From: Corythucha ciliata
Lineage: Eukaryota; Arthropoda; Insecta; Hemiptera; Tingidae
Reading direction: 5' to 3'
Assembly: GCA_038030265.1 (NCBI GenBank)
Contig: CM075937.1
Span: forward strand, 2,294,001-2,358,000
Length of the DNA: 64,000 nucleotides
Below the pieces are notes generated by a model. That model was given only the letters and a program-made list of their open reading frames with translations. It had not been told where the DNA came from and ran no database searches. This document shows, in pieces, positions 43,901 to 54,046 of the stretch. Numbering within the stretch: position 1 is the stretch's first letter; each line of letters opens with the position of its first letter. The translations under genes and the position numbers were made by a program.

Positions 43901-45760
43901 ATTGAATGGTTGGAGAGTCACTACCCTTTTCCACAGACTAAACAGATCATCTCTGTGAGCACCGGAATAGTTGGAGATGAACGTGTCAACTGCCATCGTG
44001 CGAGAGAGCTTGGCCAGAACGGTTTGGCGAAAATAATAGGTTTGAACTTCAAGACAGTCAAATTCCACAGAAATGATCGAGTGAAGCCTCTCTCCGTGAT
44101 GCGCTCAGCAATTAAAATTCTTGACAAGGAAATAATTGTCGATCCCACCACATTATACCACCGAATGACCATCATCAAACAAACTGAAGAGGAATTAAAG
44201 GAGTTCCTGCAGTGCGAGTTGAGTCCATACCCGACTTCTCTCTTTCATGAAGGGTCCATGAGGAAAGGCACTAAATCCAGTCTATACAATTGTTTCCGCC
44301 CCTTGCCCGACACAAAAATACCCGAAGATACCCGACATGTAATGATGGGTATCAGATGGGGGTTTTTTACTACACAGAGTGATGTGGGGATACGGATCAA
44401 CGTTTAATCAAATTTGCGACTCCTACATCTCTTACTTGAACCGACACTTCAATAACCCCATCGTGGTTTTTGACGGATACCCTGAAGACCGCAGTGGAAC
44501 AAAACATGCAGAACGGTTGAGAAGAGCAACAAAAAAACATTCGGCAGAAGTTTTGTTCACAGAAGATATGAAACCGGAGGTTTCCCAAGAGCACTTCTTG
44601 GGGAACGACCGTAATAAGAAGCGGTTCATCACTTTGCTGAAGACGAAACTTCATTCCTGCAACATCCCCACAAAGCAGGCAGAAGAAGACGGTGATAGGC
44701 TGATCATCACTACAGCAATCCAGATATCCGCAGACACCAGCACTGTCACTGTGGTTGGGGAGGATGTCGACCTGCTAGTACTGCTGATAGGACTTTCAGC
44801 TCCTTACAACGTATACCTCACGAAACCAGGCAGAGGAAAAGCCAAAACCGTATGGTTTCACCCCTCGAGCGTAGTCGGCAATAACATCCGTGACAACATC
44901 CTCTTCCTCCATGCAGTGAGCGGATGTGACACCACTTCCACCCTCTATGGCCAGGGGAAGGCAAAAACAATGGAAGTACTGGACAAACATCCTCAGCTTG
45001 CCTCCCAGCTCATCCTGTTCAATAAACCAGCCCATGATCCTGCATTCAACCTGGGATCAATGTTGAACAGTGGTGAGGATTTCATTGCAGCCCTGTATGG
45101 TGAAAAGGTAGGCGTTCCGCTGGATGAAGTGAGGTATAAAGTGTATAAAAGCGCAATTTCAAAGAGCTCTATGAAGATGGAGTCCATCCCCCCAACCACC
45201 GATGCTGCCCATCAACATCTCCTCAGAGTTTACATGCAGGTTCAGCTATGGCTTGGAGGGAAGCCACAGCCAGAAATGTATGGATGGAAGAAAACGATCA
45301 ATGGGTTACAGCCGGTGTTCACCACTAAACCACCAGCTCCGGAGAAATTGCTGTCCATTGTTGCGTGCAAATGCAGCAAAGGTTGTAACACCATGGCATG
45401 CAGCTGCAAGAAAGCTGGGATATTTTGTTCCCGACTATGCGCCATCTGTGACGAGGGAGGATGCAACAATGCGGACAATACGGATATGGACGAGGATGTG
45501 GACGAAGATATCCTGATAGCTGACGAAGTAACAGATGCAGTTAAGCCTTCTTTACACATTATCTTTGGTACTAAATGCTTTCCAATGGAAACTACAATAT
45601 TTAGACATTCACTGGATTAAACACTTCCACAATCATTGCACTATATTACTTATACTCATTTTCAGATGACCTTCTCCACCCTAAAGACCCATCCCAAACT
45701 GACGATTCCGAACCAGGACTGTTAAATCTCCTAGCCAAGAGGCCTCGACGAAGAAAATGA
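40960..45760 (+). pseudogene. Academ-like transposase with XPG-type nuclease and CXC region
   Basis: About 1,550 codons from ATG 40960, though MSVRDCLICDG at 41141 could be the true start. Two N-terminal zinc-ribbon-like pairs: CLICDG with LHVKC, then CCICGEEI with YHLSC. A long middle part follows, with QPFINAPPSDF and HSSGHYLYAKCAHLYLQDM. The nuclease-like part has VVFDGYPED (near 44465), a conserved EEDGDRLII, EDVDLLVLL (near 44761) and SGCDTTSTLYGQGKA (near 44917), the acidic and GCD blocks of FEN1/XPG nucleases. Next comes CKCSKGCNTMACSCKKAG, a tesmin-type CXC cluster. The last intron is 45568-45665; the final exon 45666-45760 ends in a KRPRRRK basic tail. Lesions: TAG at 42160, a 64-bp insertion at 42698-42761, and a one-base frameshift near 44353. 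Otherwise open. Confidence 0.82.
42639..42731. repeat. Perfect palindrome created by a 64-bp insertion
   Basis: 42639-42683 (GATGAACATCGTACTTCC and on) is mirrored to 42731 about a short loop at CTTTATAGCAAAG. A copy of CTGTGGCTTTATAGCAAAG then recurs at 42737. Removing 42698-42761 restores the frame. Confidence 0.9.
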
Positions 45761-46863
45761 GAGAAGCATTCATTTGCAACATCTTAAACTACATTATGCT
45801 GGATAATAATATCGTTTTTAGTTTTCAATTATTAAATAAATACAAAAAATCACTTGAAACGCGACAAGCGTGCTCAATTCACAAACCGAATCAGACCACA
45901 ATAGACCAGACAAACCATACAGTAGATAAGGGGTGTCGTGATGAAAATGTGAGGGTTCAATTCCCAGACTTGAACCCTGTACAGTACACAAGGGGTGGTG
46001 GTGTGCTAATTGTGGTGGTGTTGTTGAGGTAAGGGTGTGGTTGAGTAGGGGTAAGTTTGTGATTGTGGGTAGGGGGACTTACAGGTGCTGTACTGTACGG
46101 TATGTTGAGTTTCAACATTTCGGGACAAAGTTTATGGCTGTAGCCACTTTTTTTTAACAAAACCTATTTTCATCGCTCAGTACAGAATATTTTCCAGGCC
46201 TTGAAAAATCTGAAAAATATGGTTTCTGACAGTAAATTTCACCAGCTTTTACTGAAAAATAATGCAATTTTCATCGAAAGTTTAGTTCGAAAGTTATAGG
46301 CAAAAACGTTCGGCTGAAGAATGGTGTTATTGGAAAATTACTCATTTTTCAGATTTCCCACTGCATTTTATTGCCACTTATCGGGGCTTTATAAAAACGC
46401 TGTACATGAATTCTTGTAGGAAATTTAACGAGCTTTCAGATGAGTTCCATTAAAGTTTAATTGGATGGATAGTTTTTGAGTTGTAGGCCGCAATATGACA
46501 AAAAACGCTTTTTTTGCAGCAAATTTCAAATTGTTAGACGTTATGGCCATGTCTTACGTTAATCTTAAAATGAAATTTCACATAATAGGTCTGATAGCAA
46601 ATTCAATCAGCTTTCAGATCGTTTCTTATAGAAAAAAATTGGACAACTAGTTCTCGAGCTATTGGCAAAAATGTGCAGAAAACCGTGGTTTTTGGCCCAC
46701 CTTTTTTCGCATTTTTTGTTACATAACTGATACCACTGATTTTTCCTGTAAGTTTCAAGGCTTTTCTCTTATGTAAAATTCAATTCTGAACAAATTTGAT
46801 TTTTTGACTTTTTTGGATCGGAACCGCCATTTTCAAGTTGCAGCTGCCTTAGTCATTTTTATT
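45761..46863. other. Noncoding 3' part of the Academ-like element
   Basis: AT-rich with T runs. No coding motif was seen between the last exon and the right inverted repeat. Confidence 0.6.
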
Positions 46864-47208
46864 AATTTTACCAAAAGTGGCTAAAATTAACCATTTAAAA
46901 AAAATCAATACCAGTGAAACGACTGGGTCAATTGTGACAAAAGAAAATATGATTCGACGCAGAACTTGATGCTCTTCAAAAAAAGAACAGGGTACAATTT
47001 TCTGTAGAATGCGTCATTAAGGAGTTGCAAGCGAAAAACTGAAAAAAGTGCCAAAAATGAGCAGTTTTTCGCGAGTTTCTCAAAACGCACAAGGAAATTT
47101 TGTTGGATCTCTTCAGATTCGTGTTCCTCACCCCAAAAAACATAAAATAAAGTCAAAAAATCGAAGACGAGATTTTTGTCCACGTGGAACTGCCGTTTGA
47201 CTGGACTA
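46864..47208 (-). repeat. Academ-like element, right terminal inverted repeat
   Basis: Complement of 40445-40788 with scattered substitutions and about 10 bp less near the outer end. Confidence 0.9.
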
Positions 47209-47211
47209 ACC

Positions 47212-47538
47212 CCAGAACATCCCAGAACCATGTCTTCTTACCGGAGGTTACCGCTTACTGCTAAAGGTGCGTTTACGCAGAAGTGTCCCGCGACGCTTAT
47301 GTCTCGACATACATGTCAAGTGTTGGACACAAATCACTTTGACTGTATAATCTCTCATGAAAATGTCTAAAGTTTATGTTACCTACAGTCAATTCAAATT
47401 GGGCTTCCTAGGATTTGTTGAGATTCCAGGAGGTAAACTTAGAATTCTGGCTCTTGATTTGTTTAGGTTCGTATATACGAGGAATGAAATTGTGAAACTT
47501 ATTGTAAGTTCATCTAAATTACTCTCTTGGGGTGTAAA
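47212..47538. other. No gene recognised
   Basis: Short open frame at 47357-47662 without motifs; its end runs into the MITE. Confidence 0.5.
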
Positions 47539-48132
47539 TGTTGGAACCCGAGCCAGAAATCGGGCCGAGGCCGACGAAAACTACTCCGTCGGGATGGGAT
47601 CATTGCAAGAAGTCGCGAGCCCGTCGAGGAGGGATTTCGGACATAAGGCCTATCTAAGTTGATCCCATCCCGAAGTGGAAAAAATTATTTGGTCCGGTCG
47701 CGATTTTCGATAAATGGACGCCCTTTTAAATGCCCCCAAAAATATTTTTGTTGGTCTACAATCAGTATTGAAGTTGAATTTGGGAGTGGAAACGAGATTC
47801 GTGCGAATATGTTTTCGGTAAAAATAAATAATACGTAATGGCCAAAAAACGGCGTTTTTGAAGATAATTCGGTAAGAAACCCCTTTTTGGACAAACGCGC
47901 TTCGATAAAAAAAAATTATTTTTTGGTCCCAAATGTTTACCGCCTGCTTCCGAAAAAATCTCGGTTAAGAAACTTTTGACCCCCCTTAATGCTTGGTGGC
48001 CTTGAGAGCACTCATTATGGCTCCCGTTGCGGTGGGAGCAGTCTGATAGGGTTCGGGAATTTCGACAGCGATCTCATCCCGACGGAGTCGGTTTCGTCGG
48101 CCCGGGCCCGATTTATGGCTCGGGTTCCAACA
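47539..48132. mobile_element. 594-bp nonautonomous DNA transposon
   Basis: Inverted ends of about 60 bp starting TGTTGGAACCCGAGCC with its complement at 48132. TAAA flanks both sides (47535-47538 and 48133-48136). Interior noncoding. A 4-bp duplication and these ends do not match the other elements in the window. Confidence 0.85.
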
Positions 48133-48299
48133 TAAAACACACGCAAGAGAGTATCGACAACACTTTTGAAGTGTAGTGCAAGAAGTGTCTGGCACTACGT
48201 TTGTTTCAGTGCAGACGGTTTTATATTCAGATCTTCTCTCTCACGATCGGAGCTTAATTTCAATTGGGACTATATTGTTCAAAGTTTTTGTGAAATTTA

Positions 48300-48351
48300 A
48301 ATTGTGAAAATAATAAAAAAAATGAAGAAAAAAAAAAAAAAAAAAAAAAAA
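48300..48351 (+). repeat. A-rich tract
   Basis: A run of about 27 A after AATAAAAAAAATGAAG; possibly the tail of a retrotransposed copy. Confidence 0.4.
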
Positions 48352-48641
48352 AACCAGGCGTGATTATTTAGGCGTACTGTCTGATGGCTGTCCGAACTAT
48401 CACAAAAGAGAGAGTATCAAATGAAATTTGCAGTACATTGCTCGAACCGTCCAAACAACACAACAAAACAAACAGCACTACAATGAGACTGTTCGCACAT
48501 CTATTTCCTGAGAGAAGAAGCGGCACTATACTCTAAAAAAAGTTCTCACCAAACGTTTCTCAACTACTTATTGCTAGTGTAAACAGATGAGCAATTTTAT
48601 TCTGCAAAGAGTCGTGTATTCAAGACTTATAAGTTTGAAAA

Positions 48642-49957
48642 ATGAGTGCTGAGGATGTATTGACGGTAATTTTGTTGGGTGAAATATGCGACGAAGGTGA
48701 AAAAAAAAAAAAAAAAAAAACGAAAAAGAGGAAAATTTGGACAAATGATTGGTACCAGAATCGCGCCAACTTTTCACATTCACATTTAATGAATGAGTTA
48801 AAAGTCTCCGCCCCTGAAGATTTAAAAAAATTTCTGCGAATGGATTCAGCGACGTACGATTTATTATTGAGCAAAGAACGCTCATTTATTGGCAAAAAGG
48901 ATACCAATATGAGAACTTCTATAACGGCTAACGAGCGGCTATCCGCAACCCTACGATTTCTCGGGAGCGGACAGACATTTGAAGACCTGAAATTCTTAAC
49001 AGCCATCTCACCTCAGAGCTTGGGAAAAATAATAATTGAGACTTGTCGTGCCATAATCCGTGTACTGAAAGAGTATATACAGGTAGGTGCTTGAGCTTGG
49101 GTTAGGTACTTCTGTGAATTTTTTAATGTAATTTTTGGTCCCTTGTGATTTGATCGCCATTGGAAATCAATTTAATGAAAGGAGGAACTTTCCCAACTGT
49201 CTTGGAGCAATCGACGGGAAGCACGTAGAAATTAAGAAGCCCCCTGATTCCGGATCTTACTACTTCAACTACAAAAAAAAGTTTAGCATTGTTTTACTAG
49301 CCGTTGTTGATGCCAACTATGAGTTCATAGTGGCTGAGGCCGGCGCTAATAGCCGGGTATCAGATGTTGGTGTATTGTCGAACAGCTTGTTTTATTCACA
49401 CGTCGAAAATGATTTGAACATTCCTGGATCCAGACATATTCACGATGGTTTCCCTCACGAAATGCCATTTGTTTTTGTGGGCGATGACGCTTTTCCTCTT
49501 CAAAAAAATCTTATGAAACCGTACAGTGGCGATAAACTGTGTAAAGAAGGAACCATGTTCAACTACCGACTGTCTCGAGCAAGAAGAATAGTCGAGAATG
49601 CCTTCGGCATTCTCGCCTCAAGATTTAGAGTCCTTATTAATGCAATGAATTTGAACCCAGAAAAGGCGGCGATTGTAACCCTAATTACTTGTTATTTATA
49701 CAACTTTTTGAGAAGAAATAATTCCTCTATTTACTTACGAGGAAGTGTAGACACGGAAAGCGGGTGAAATGCAATGGGCGTCGTGGAGAAATGAAGCTCA
49801 ACAATTATTTGATCTAGAAGCAACTGCTTCTAGAAACCCTACATCGATTGCAAAGTTGACGAGAACAAAATTTACCGATTTTTTCAATGGGATAGGGGCC
49901 GTACCATGGCAAAATAGTTGTACACAGTTTACGTATTCAAAAACTTCCTTTAGGTAA
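48642..49957 (+). pseudogene. Harbinger transposase 2
   Basis: Exon 1 is 48642-49082: MSAEDVLTVILLGEIC, a long Lys run, WTNDWYQNRANFSHSHLMNE, then LRMDSATYDLLLS and TANERLSATLRFLGSG, the helix-turn-helix region. Donor GTAGGT follows at 49083. Exon 2 starts near 49138 and holds GAIDGKHVEIKKP (first Asp), FVGDDAF (second Asp, near 49474) and RRIVENAFG (Glu), a full DDE triad. The acceptor reads TTTTTGG where AG is expected. A one-base shift near 49755 separates the C-terminal GEMQWASWRNEAQQLF from the core; the stop is at 49955. The family mobilises Harbinger elements with its partner protein. The catalytic core is intact but the splice site and C-terminus are not. Confidence 0.85.
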
Positions 49958-50062
49958 TAAAATTCCAAATCGTGATTCAATGACTCAAAATAATTTATAA
50001 TTACTGTAAAAATGAACAAGAACCTCTATTTAAAAACTCGATGACTCATATATGTCAATTCC

Positions 50063-50656
50063 TTAATCAATTACTCCACGTTCCACGAAATGACTGTAGG
50101 TAACATGTTCTGGTGTTACTGAAGCCTGTGCTTGGGAAGTGGACGATGCAACAGACAAACCACGCAATAGTGGAGTAGAAGATGTGCTACCTGTAGTAAT
50201 AAATTGCTCAATTGGAATTGGGCGAGGTCTGGTCATCTGATGGGGCGTAGATCCGGCGAGTACTGGCGGGGATACGGTATAAACTGATGAAGATCCTGCA
50301 GTTACTGGAGGAGATCTGGTAATTGTTTGGGAAGATCCGGCAATTACTGGCGAATATCGGTTGAGCCGACTATTCATAGTGTCCAGTGATAATTTATTCA
50401 ACTGGCCTAATGCAAGGACATCTCCTATTGCCTTCTTCGCGTATATTTGCTGCACCGTCGACAATTTTCTGAACGAAGCAGCCCAACTTGCAGCGAAAAC
50501 GCTTGCTTCGTCCTCCGCGTCATCATTTTTGTGAGTAAGGCGTTCCAAGGCATCCCGGAGAATGTCATTCCTTTCTGAGATAAGCTCAGTCCCAGATTTC
50601 TTCCTTTTGTTCGTGGAAGACCCAGGCACGTAACGGGAGTTCACTTCAATGTCTAC
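50063..50656 (-). pseudogene. Harbinger 2 accessory protein (BESS-type), C-terminal exon
   Basis: A minus-strand exon with acceptor TTTCAG before 50656 runs 197 codons to a stop at 50063. It shows a Lys-rich lead, DEASVFAASWAASFRKLS and VQQIYAKKAIGDVLALGQL, a BESS-like motif used for protein contacts, then Ser/Pro/Thr-rich repeats (SPPVTAGSS type). In many Harbinger elements the partner is a MADF-BESS or Myb/SANT protein, encoded convergently with the transposase as here. The DNA-binding N-terminal exons are not found upstream of 50656, so it is a fragment. Confidence 0.7.
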
Positions 50657-51115
50657 CTGAAATATTCAACAAAATAATAAGAACGTGAAGCAGCAAGAAA
50701 GGTCCATTAAGACGTGTACACACGGAGACTTTTCTGTCCTGTCATGAAATTTTTAAGATTTTTAGGAATGTTCGTTTGTCGTGATGTCAAAAAGTGTAAA
50801 AACCATATGTTTCTATGATCGCGAAATTAGACGATTTATCATAAATAACGTTAGGACGGTAACGGCACGCGGACCGGAGGGTCATGTGCCGGGCGAGAGA
50901 AAGTTTCTAAATGAAAAGTTGGGGGGTTATACTTTCGGGGTGGGGGAGGGTCGGAGCAAAAGAAACACCCGAAATTAGCGAAAAACGGAAAAAGAGCCAA
51001 TCGCCGTCCCCTCAAGGGGAACTCACGCTTTAGTAAGTATATAATATATAAGATAAGACGAGGTTCGCTACCGTTTCATACTCGGACTTTTTACTACAAC
51101 TCGGACTTGTAGGGG
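50657..51115. other. No gene recognised
   Basis: Contains the probable right edge of Harbinger 2, but inverted ends could not be matched to a left edge before 48642. Confidence 0.4.
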
Positions 51116-51119
51116 GAAC

Positions 51120-51300
51120 TCGGGCTTGTGGGTAGTGGTCGGACTTGTAGGTGCTGGACTTGAATATAAGTTGCAAGTTGGACGTGTATATAGGTGGCGG
51201 ACATGAACAGATGGCGGACTTATATAGCTGCCTGGCTTTATATAGAGGTTGGAAGTATATTGGCATTCAAATTTGCTGCCCTTAGAATATTGACGTTCAA
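51120..51300 (+). repeat. Local duplication, copy 1
   Basis: CGGGCTTGTGGGTAGTGGTC through GCCTGGCTTTATATAGAGG recurs at 53350-53545 with small changes. Confidence 0.85.
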
Positions 51301-51430
51301 ATTTGCTGCCTTTAGAATATTTACATTCAAATTTGCTGCCCTTAGAATATTGACGTTCAAATTTGCTGCCTTTAGAATATTTACATTCAAATTTGCTGCC
51401 CTTAGAATATTGACGTTCAAATTTGTTACA
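51265..51430 (+). repeat. 30-bp minisatellite
   Basis: Units alternate GAATATTGACGTTCAAATTT and GAATATTTACATTCAAATTT with GCTGCCCTTA or GCTGCCTTTA between. Both strands give open frames because 30 is divisible by 3. Confidence 0.95.
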
Positions 51431-51519
51431 CATTACATATTTTTTAATTTGACACCGCTACGATATGAATCAGAACATTTATATCATCGCGGGTCTCCAA
51501 CATAACTTTCTTGCCCAAT

Positions 51520-51955
51520 GTTCTGATTGCTGCCCCCAGAATATTTATACCACCGCCGATCTCTTATACATCTTTCTTGTCCATCTACCATACATATGAA
51601 ATGCTACTGGTATATGATTAAAGTACTATTTCCGTTCTGAAGAAATCTTCCATTCATAAGAAATGATACGGGAATTATTACCGTTCTGTGAAAGCAACAT
51701 TACATGTGAAATGGTACGGGAATGCAAAATATTAACACCGTTCTGGGGAAAGCTACCGTACATATGAAATGCTACGGCAATGAGTAAAATACTGTTTCAG
51801 TTTTGAGAAAAGCTACCGTTTGTGGAAAATGATACTGGAAGGCAAAATACTATTCCAGTTCTGAGGAAAGCTACCGTTTATAGGAAATGACGCAGGAAGG
51901 CAAAACACTATTCCAGTTCTGGGGGGAGCTACCGTTCATCGAAAAAAAAAAAAAT
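51520..51955 (+). repeat. Degenerate GAAAGCTACCGTT array
   Basis: Units of about 60-80 bp with GAAAGCTACCGTTCAT and ATGAAATGATACGG words; similar words return near 53980-54050. Confidence 0.65.
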
Positions 51956-51964
51956 CTATAAATT

Positions 51965-52920
51965 ATCCCTTAAGCAGTGCAAGATGTAGTCTCTTGAACA
52001 AAGGGGTCACATTTAACTTTAGAAGGTTCCAAAACGTCTAAATACCGAATTTGAGTGCAATCCGATGAAAATCTTATAGCGTTCCCCATTTGCACAAAAT
52101 TCTGCAACGGAGCTATTCATTTCCACCCGTCTTCTCCACGAACATATGATTTAATTCAGTGAAGACGAGTGGAAATGAACTGCCCAAATGCAGAATTTTG
52201 TGCAAATGGGGAACGCTATAAAAATCATCCCCTAAGAAATGAAGTCACAATGACAAAGGGGTTGAAAATAAATTTTCATCCCCAAACTGACGTCATATTT
52301 AATTTTAGAAAATTCCAAAACCCCTAAATACCGAATTTGAGTAGATTCTGATGAAAATCTACAAATCTTCCCCTAATTCCTAATTGCCTGGGTTGAAACA
52401 ATTTTTACCCCTTAACTGCGACGTCACATTAAATTTTAGAAGGTTCTAAAACACCTAAATACTGAATTTGAGTAGATTCTGATGAAAATCTGAAAATCAT
52501 TTCCTAAGTCACGGGGGAGGAGGGGGTTGAAAAAAATTTTCACCCGCCAACTGACGTCATATTCTTTTTTCTGATGTCAAACAACCTCTAAATACCAAAT
52601 TTGAGTGCATTCCGATGAAAATTGAAACATCATCCCCTAAGGCGTACTATTAGCAGTCGCGGGAGGAGGGGGGTTGAAAAAAATTGCCACCCCCCAACTG
52701 ACGTCATATTCTTTTTTTTCATGTCGAAGAACCTCTAAATACCAAATTTGAGTGCATTCCGATGAAAATTGAAACGTCATCTATTAGCACGTACTATTAG
52801 CAGTCACGGAGGGAGGGGGGTTGAAAAAAATGTCCACCCCTCAACTGACGTCATATTCCTTTTTCTTATGTCGAACAACCTCTAAATACCAAATTTGAGT
52901 GGAATCTGAAAATATGAAAA
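51965..52920 (+). repeat. About 150-bp tandem repeat
   Basis: Five to six units share AACTGACGTCATATT, CCTCTAAATACCAAATTTG and GAGTGCATTCCGATGAAAAT. The last three are the closest. Confidence 0.8.
52077..52218. mobile_element. MITE with GCGTTCCCCATTTGC ends
   Basis: TAGCGTTCCCCATTTGCAC with AAAATTCTGCA is repeated inverted at the right. Length 142 bp, flanked by TA on both sides. It interrupts one unit of the surrounding repeat. Confidence 0.85.
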
Positions 52921-53349
52921 ATTCAACCCTCGTCGCCAGCAATTAAATTTAATCATTTTCGCGGGGGGGGGGGGCCCTGTCGAGAAAAATTCAATTGGCC
53001 AAACGGACCCCATTTTCGTTTTTAGATTATTGAGAAACCCTTATAAACTGAATTTCAAGTGATTCTGAAAATATCGGCGAAACAGCCCAAAAATTTCACC
53101 GTATGGAGAACAAAAATTTGAAAATTTCTTTTTTCATTTTCGTTGATTTTTGAGGTTGAAATAAATTTTCACCTTTTTTGGGGGTATTTTTCCTGGATAG
53201 GCTACCGTATAGTGGAAATTTTGAGACCCTGCCGATATCGATACGATGATTTTGGAAGGAGCTACGATTTTTCAAATTGTGAAATTTTTGGGCAATTTAA
53301 ATTTGAAATTTGACCGATTTAAATTTTTTTTAAAATCTGGAAAAAGGAC

Positions 53350-53545
53350 CTGTAGGTGGAACTCGGGCTTGTGGGTAGTGGTCGGACTTGTAGGTGCTGG
53401 ACTTGAATATAAGTTGGAAGTTGGACGTGTAAATAGGTGCCGGACTTTACATAGAATTCGGACTTATATAGCTGCCTGGCTTTATATAGAGGTTGGAAGT
53501 ATATTGGCATTCAAATTTGCTGCCCTTAGAATATTAGCATTCAAA
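53350..53545 (+). repeat. Local duplication, copy 2
   Basis: See copy 1 at 51120-51300; it again leads into the 30-bp minisatellite. Confidence 0.85.
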
Positions 53546-53870
53546 TTTGCTGCCTCCAGAATGTTGACTGGCTACCGTTAGAATATTGACGTTCAAATTG
53601 GCAGCCCTTAAAATATTGACGTTCAAATTTGCTGACCCCAGAATATTGACATTCATATACCTACCCTACCGTTGGAACATTGACGTTAAAATTTGCTGCC
53701 CTCAGAATATTGAGGTTCAAATTTGCTGGCCCAGAATGTTGATATTCCAATTTGCTGCCTCCAGAATGTTCACATTCGAATTTGATGACATTTGTATTGC
53801 AGCCCCCAGAATATTGACGTTCATTTTTATGCTCCCTGATACGTTCAATTGTTCCCCTTAATCTGATGTG
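53500..53870 (+). repeat. Diverged 30-bp minisatellite
   Basis: About 11 units of GAATATTGACGTTCAAATTT with GCTGCC spacers, more diverged than the 51265-51430 array. Confidence 0.85.
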
Positions 53871-54046
53871 TATACATATTTAATTTGACTACCATGGGAT
53901 ATGAATCAGAATATTTAAATCGTCGAGGATTTCCAAAAAGAAATGCCACAGGAATGAGCTAAATACTATTCCAGATTTGAGAAAAGCTACCGTTCATGGG
54001 AAATGTCTCAGGAAGGCAAAATAGGCATTCCAGTTCTGGGGGGAGC

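Larger units (their letters stand above)
40445..47208. mobile_element. Academ-like DNA transposon (6.76 kb)
   Basis: The element begins TAGTCCAGTCAAA at 40445 and ends with the complement at 47208. Long inverted ends of about 340 bp (40445-40788 and 46864-47208) are roughly 90% alike by eye. ACC directly flanks both sides (40442-40444 and 47209-47211) as a 3-bp target duplication. The interior holds one large plus-strand coding region (40960-45760) whose C-terminal half looks like an XPG-family nuclease followed by a CXC cysteine cluster. As I recall, long TIRs, a 3-4-bp duplication and an XPG-like nuclease describe the Academ superfamily. The duplication and ends are direct observations; the superfamily name is inference. 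Confidence 0.82.

Noticed and set aside
49590..49620. Hairpin GAGAATGCCTTCGGCATTCTC
   Set aside because: It encodes the conserved VENAFGILA block of the transposase; the palindrome follows from codon choice.
51265..51430. Possible CRISPR-like array
   Set aside because: Units are contiguous tandem copies without unique spacers, in a eukaryotic context.
51068..51505. Open frames with 10-residue repeats on both strands
   Set aside because: They follow from a 30-bp minisatellite with no stop codons, not from a protein.
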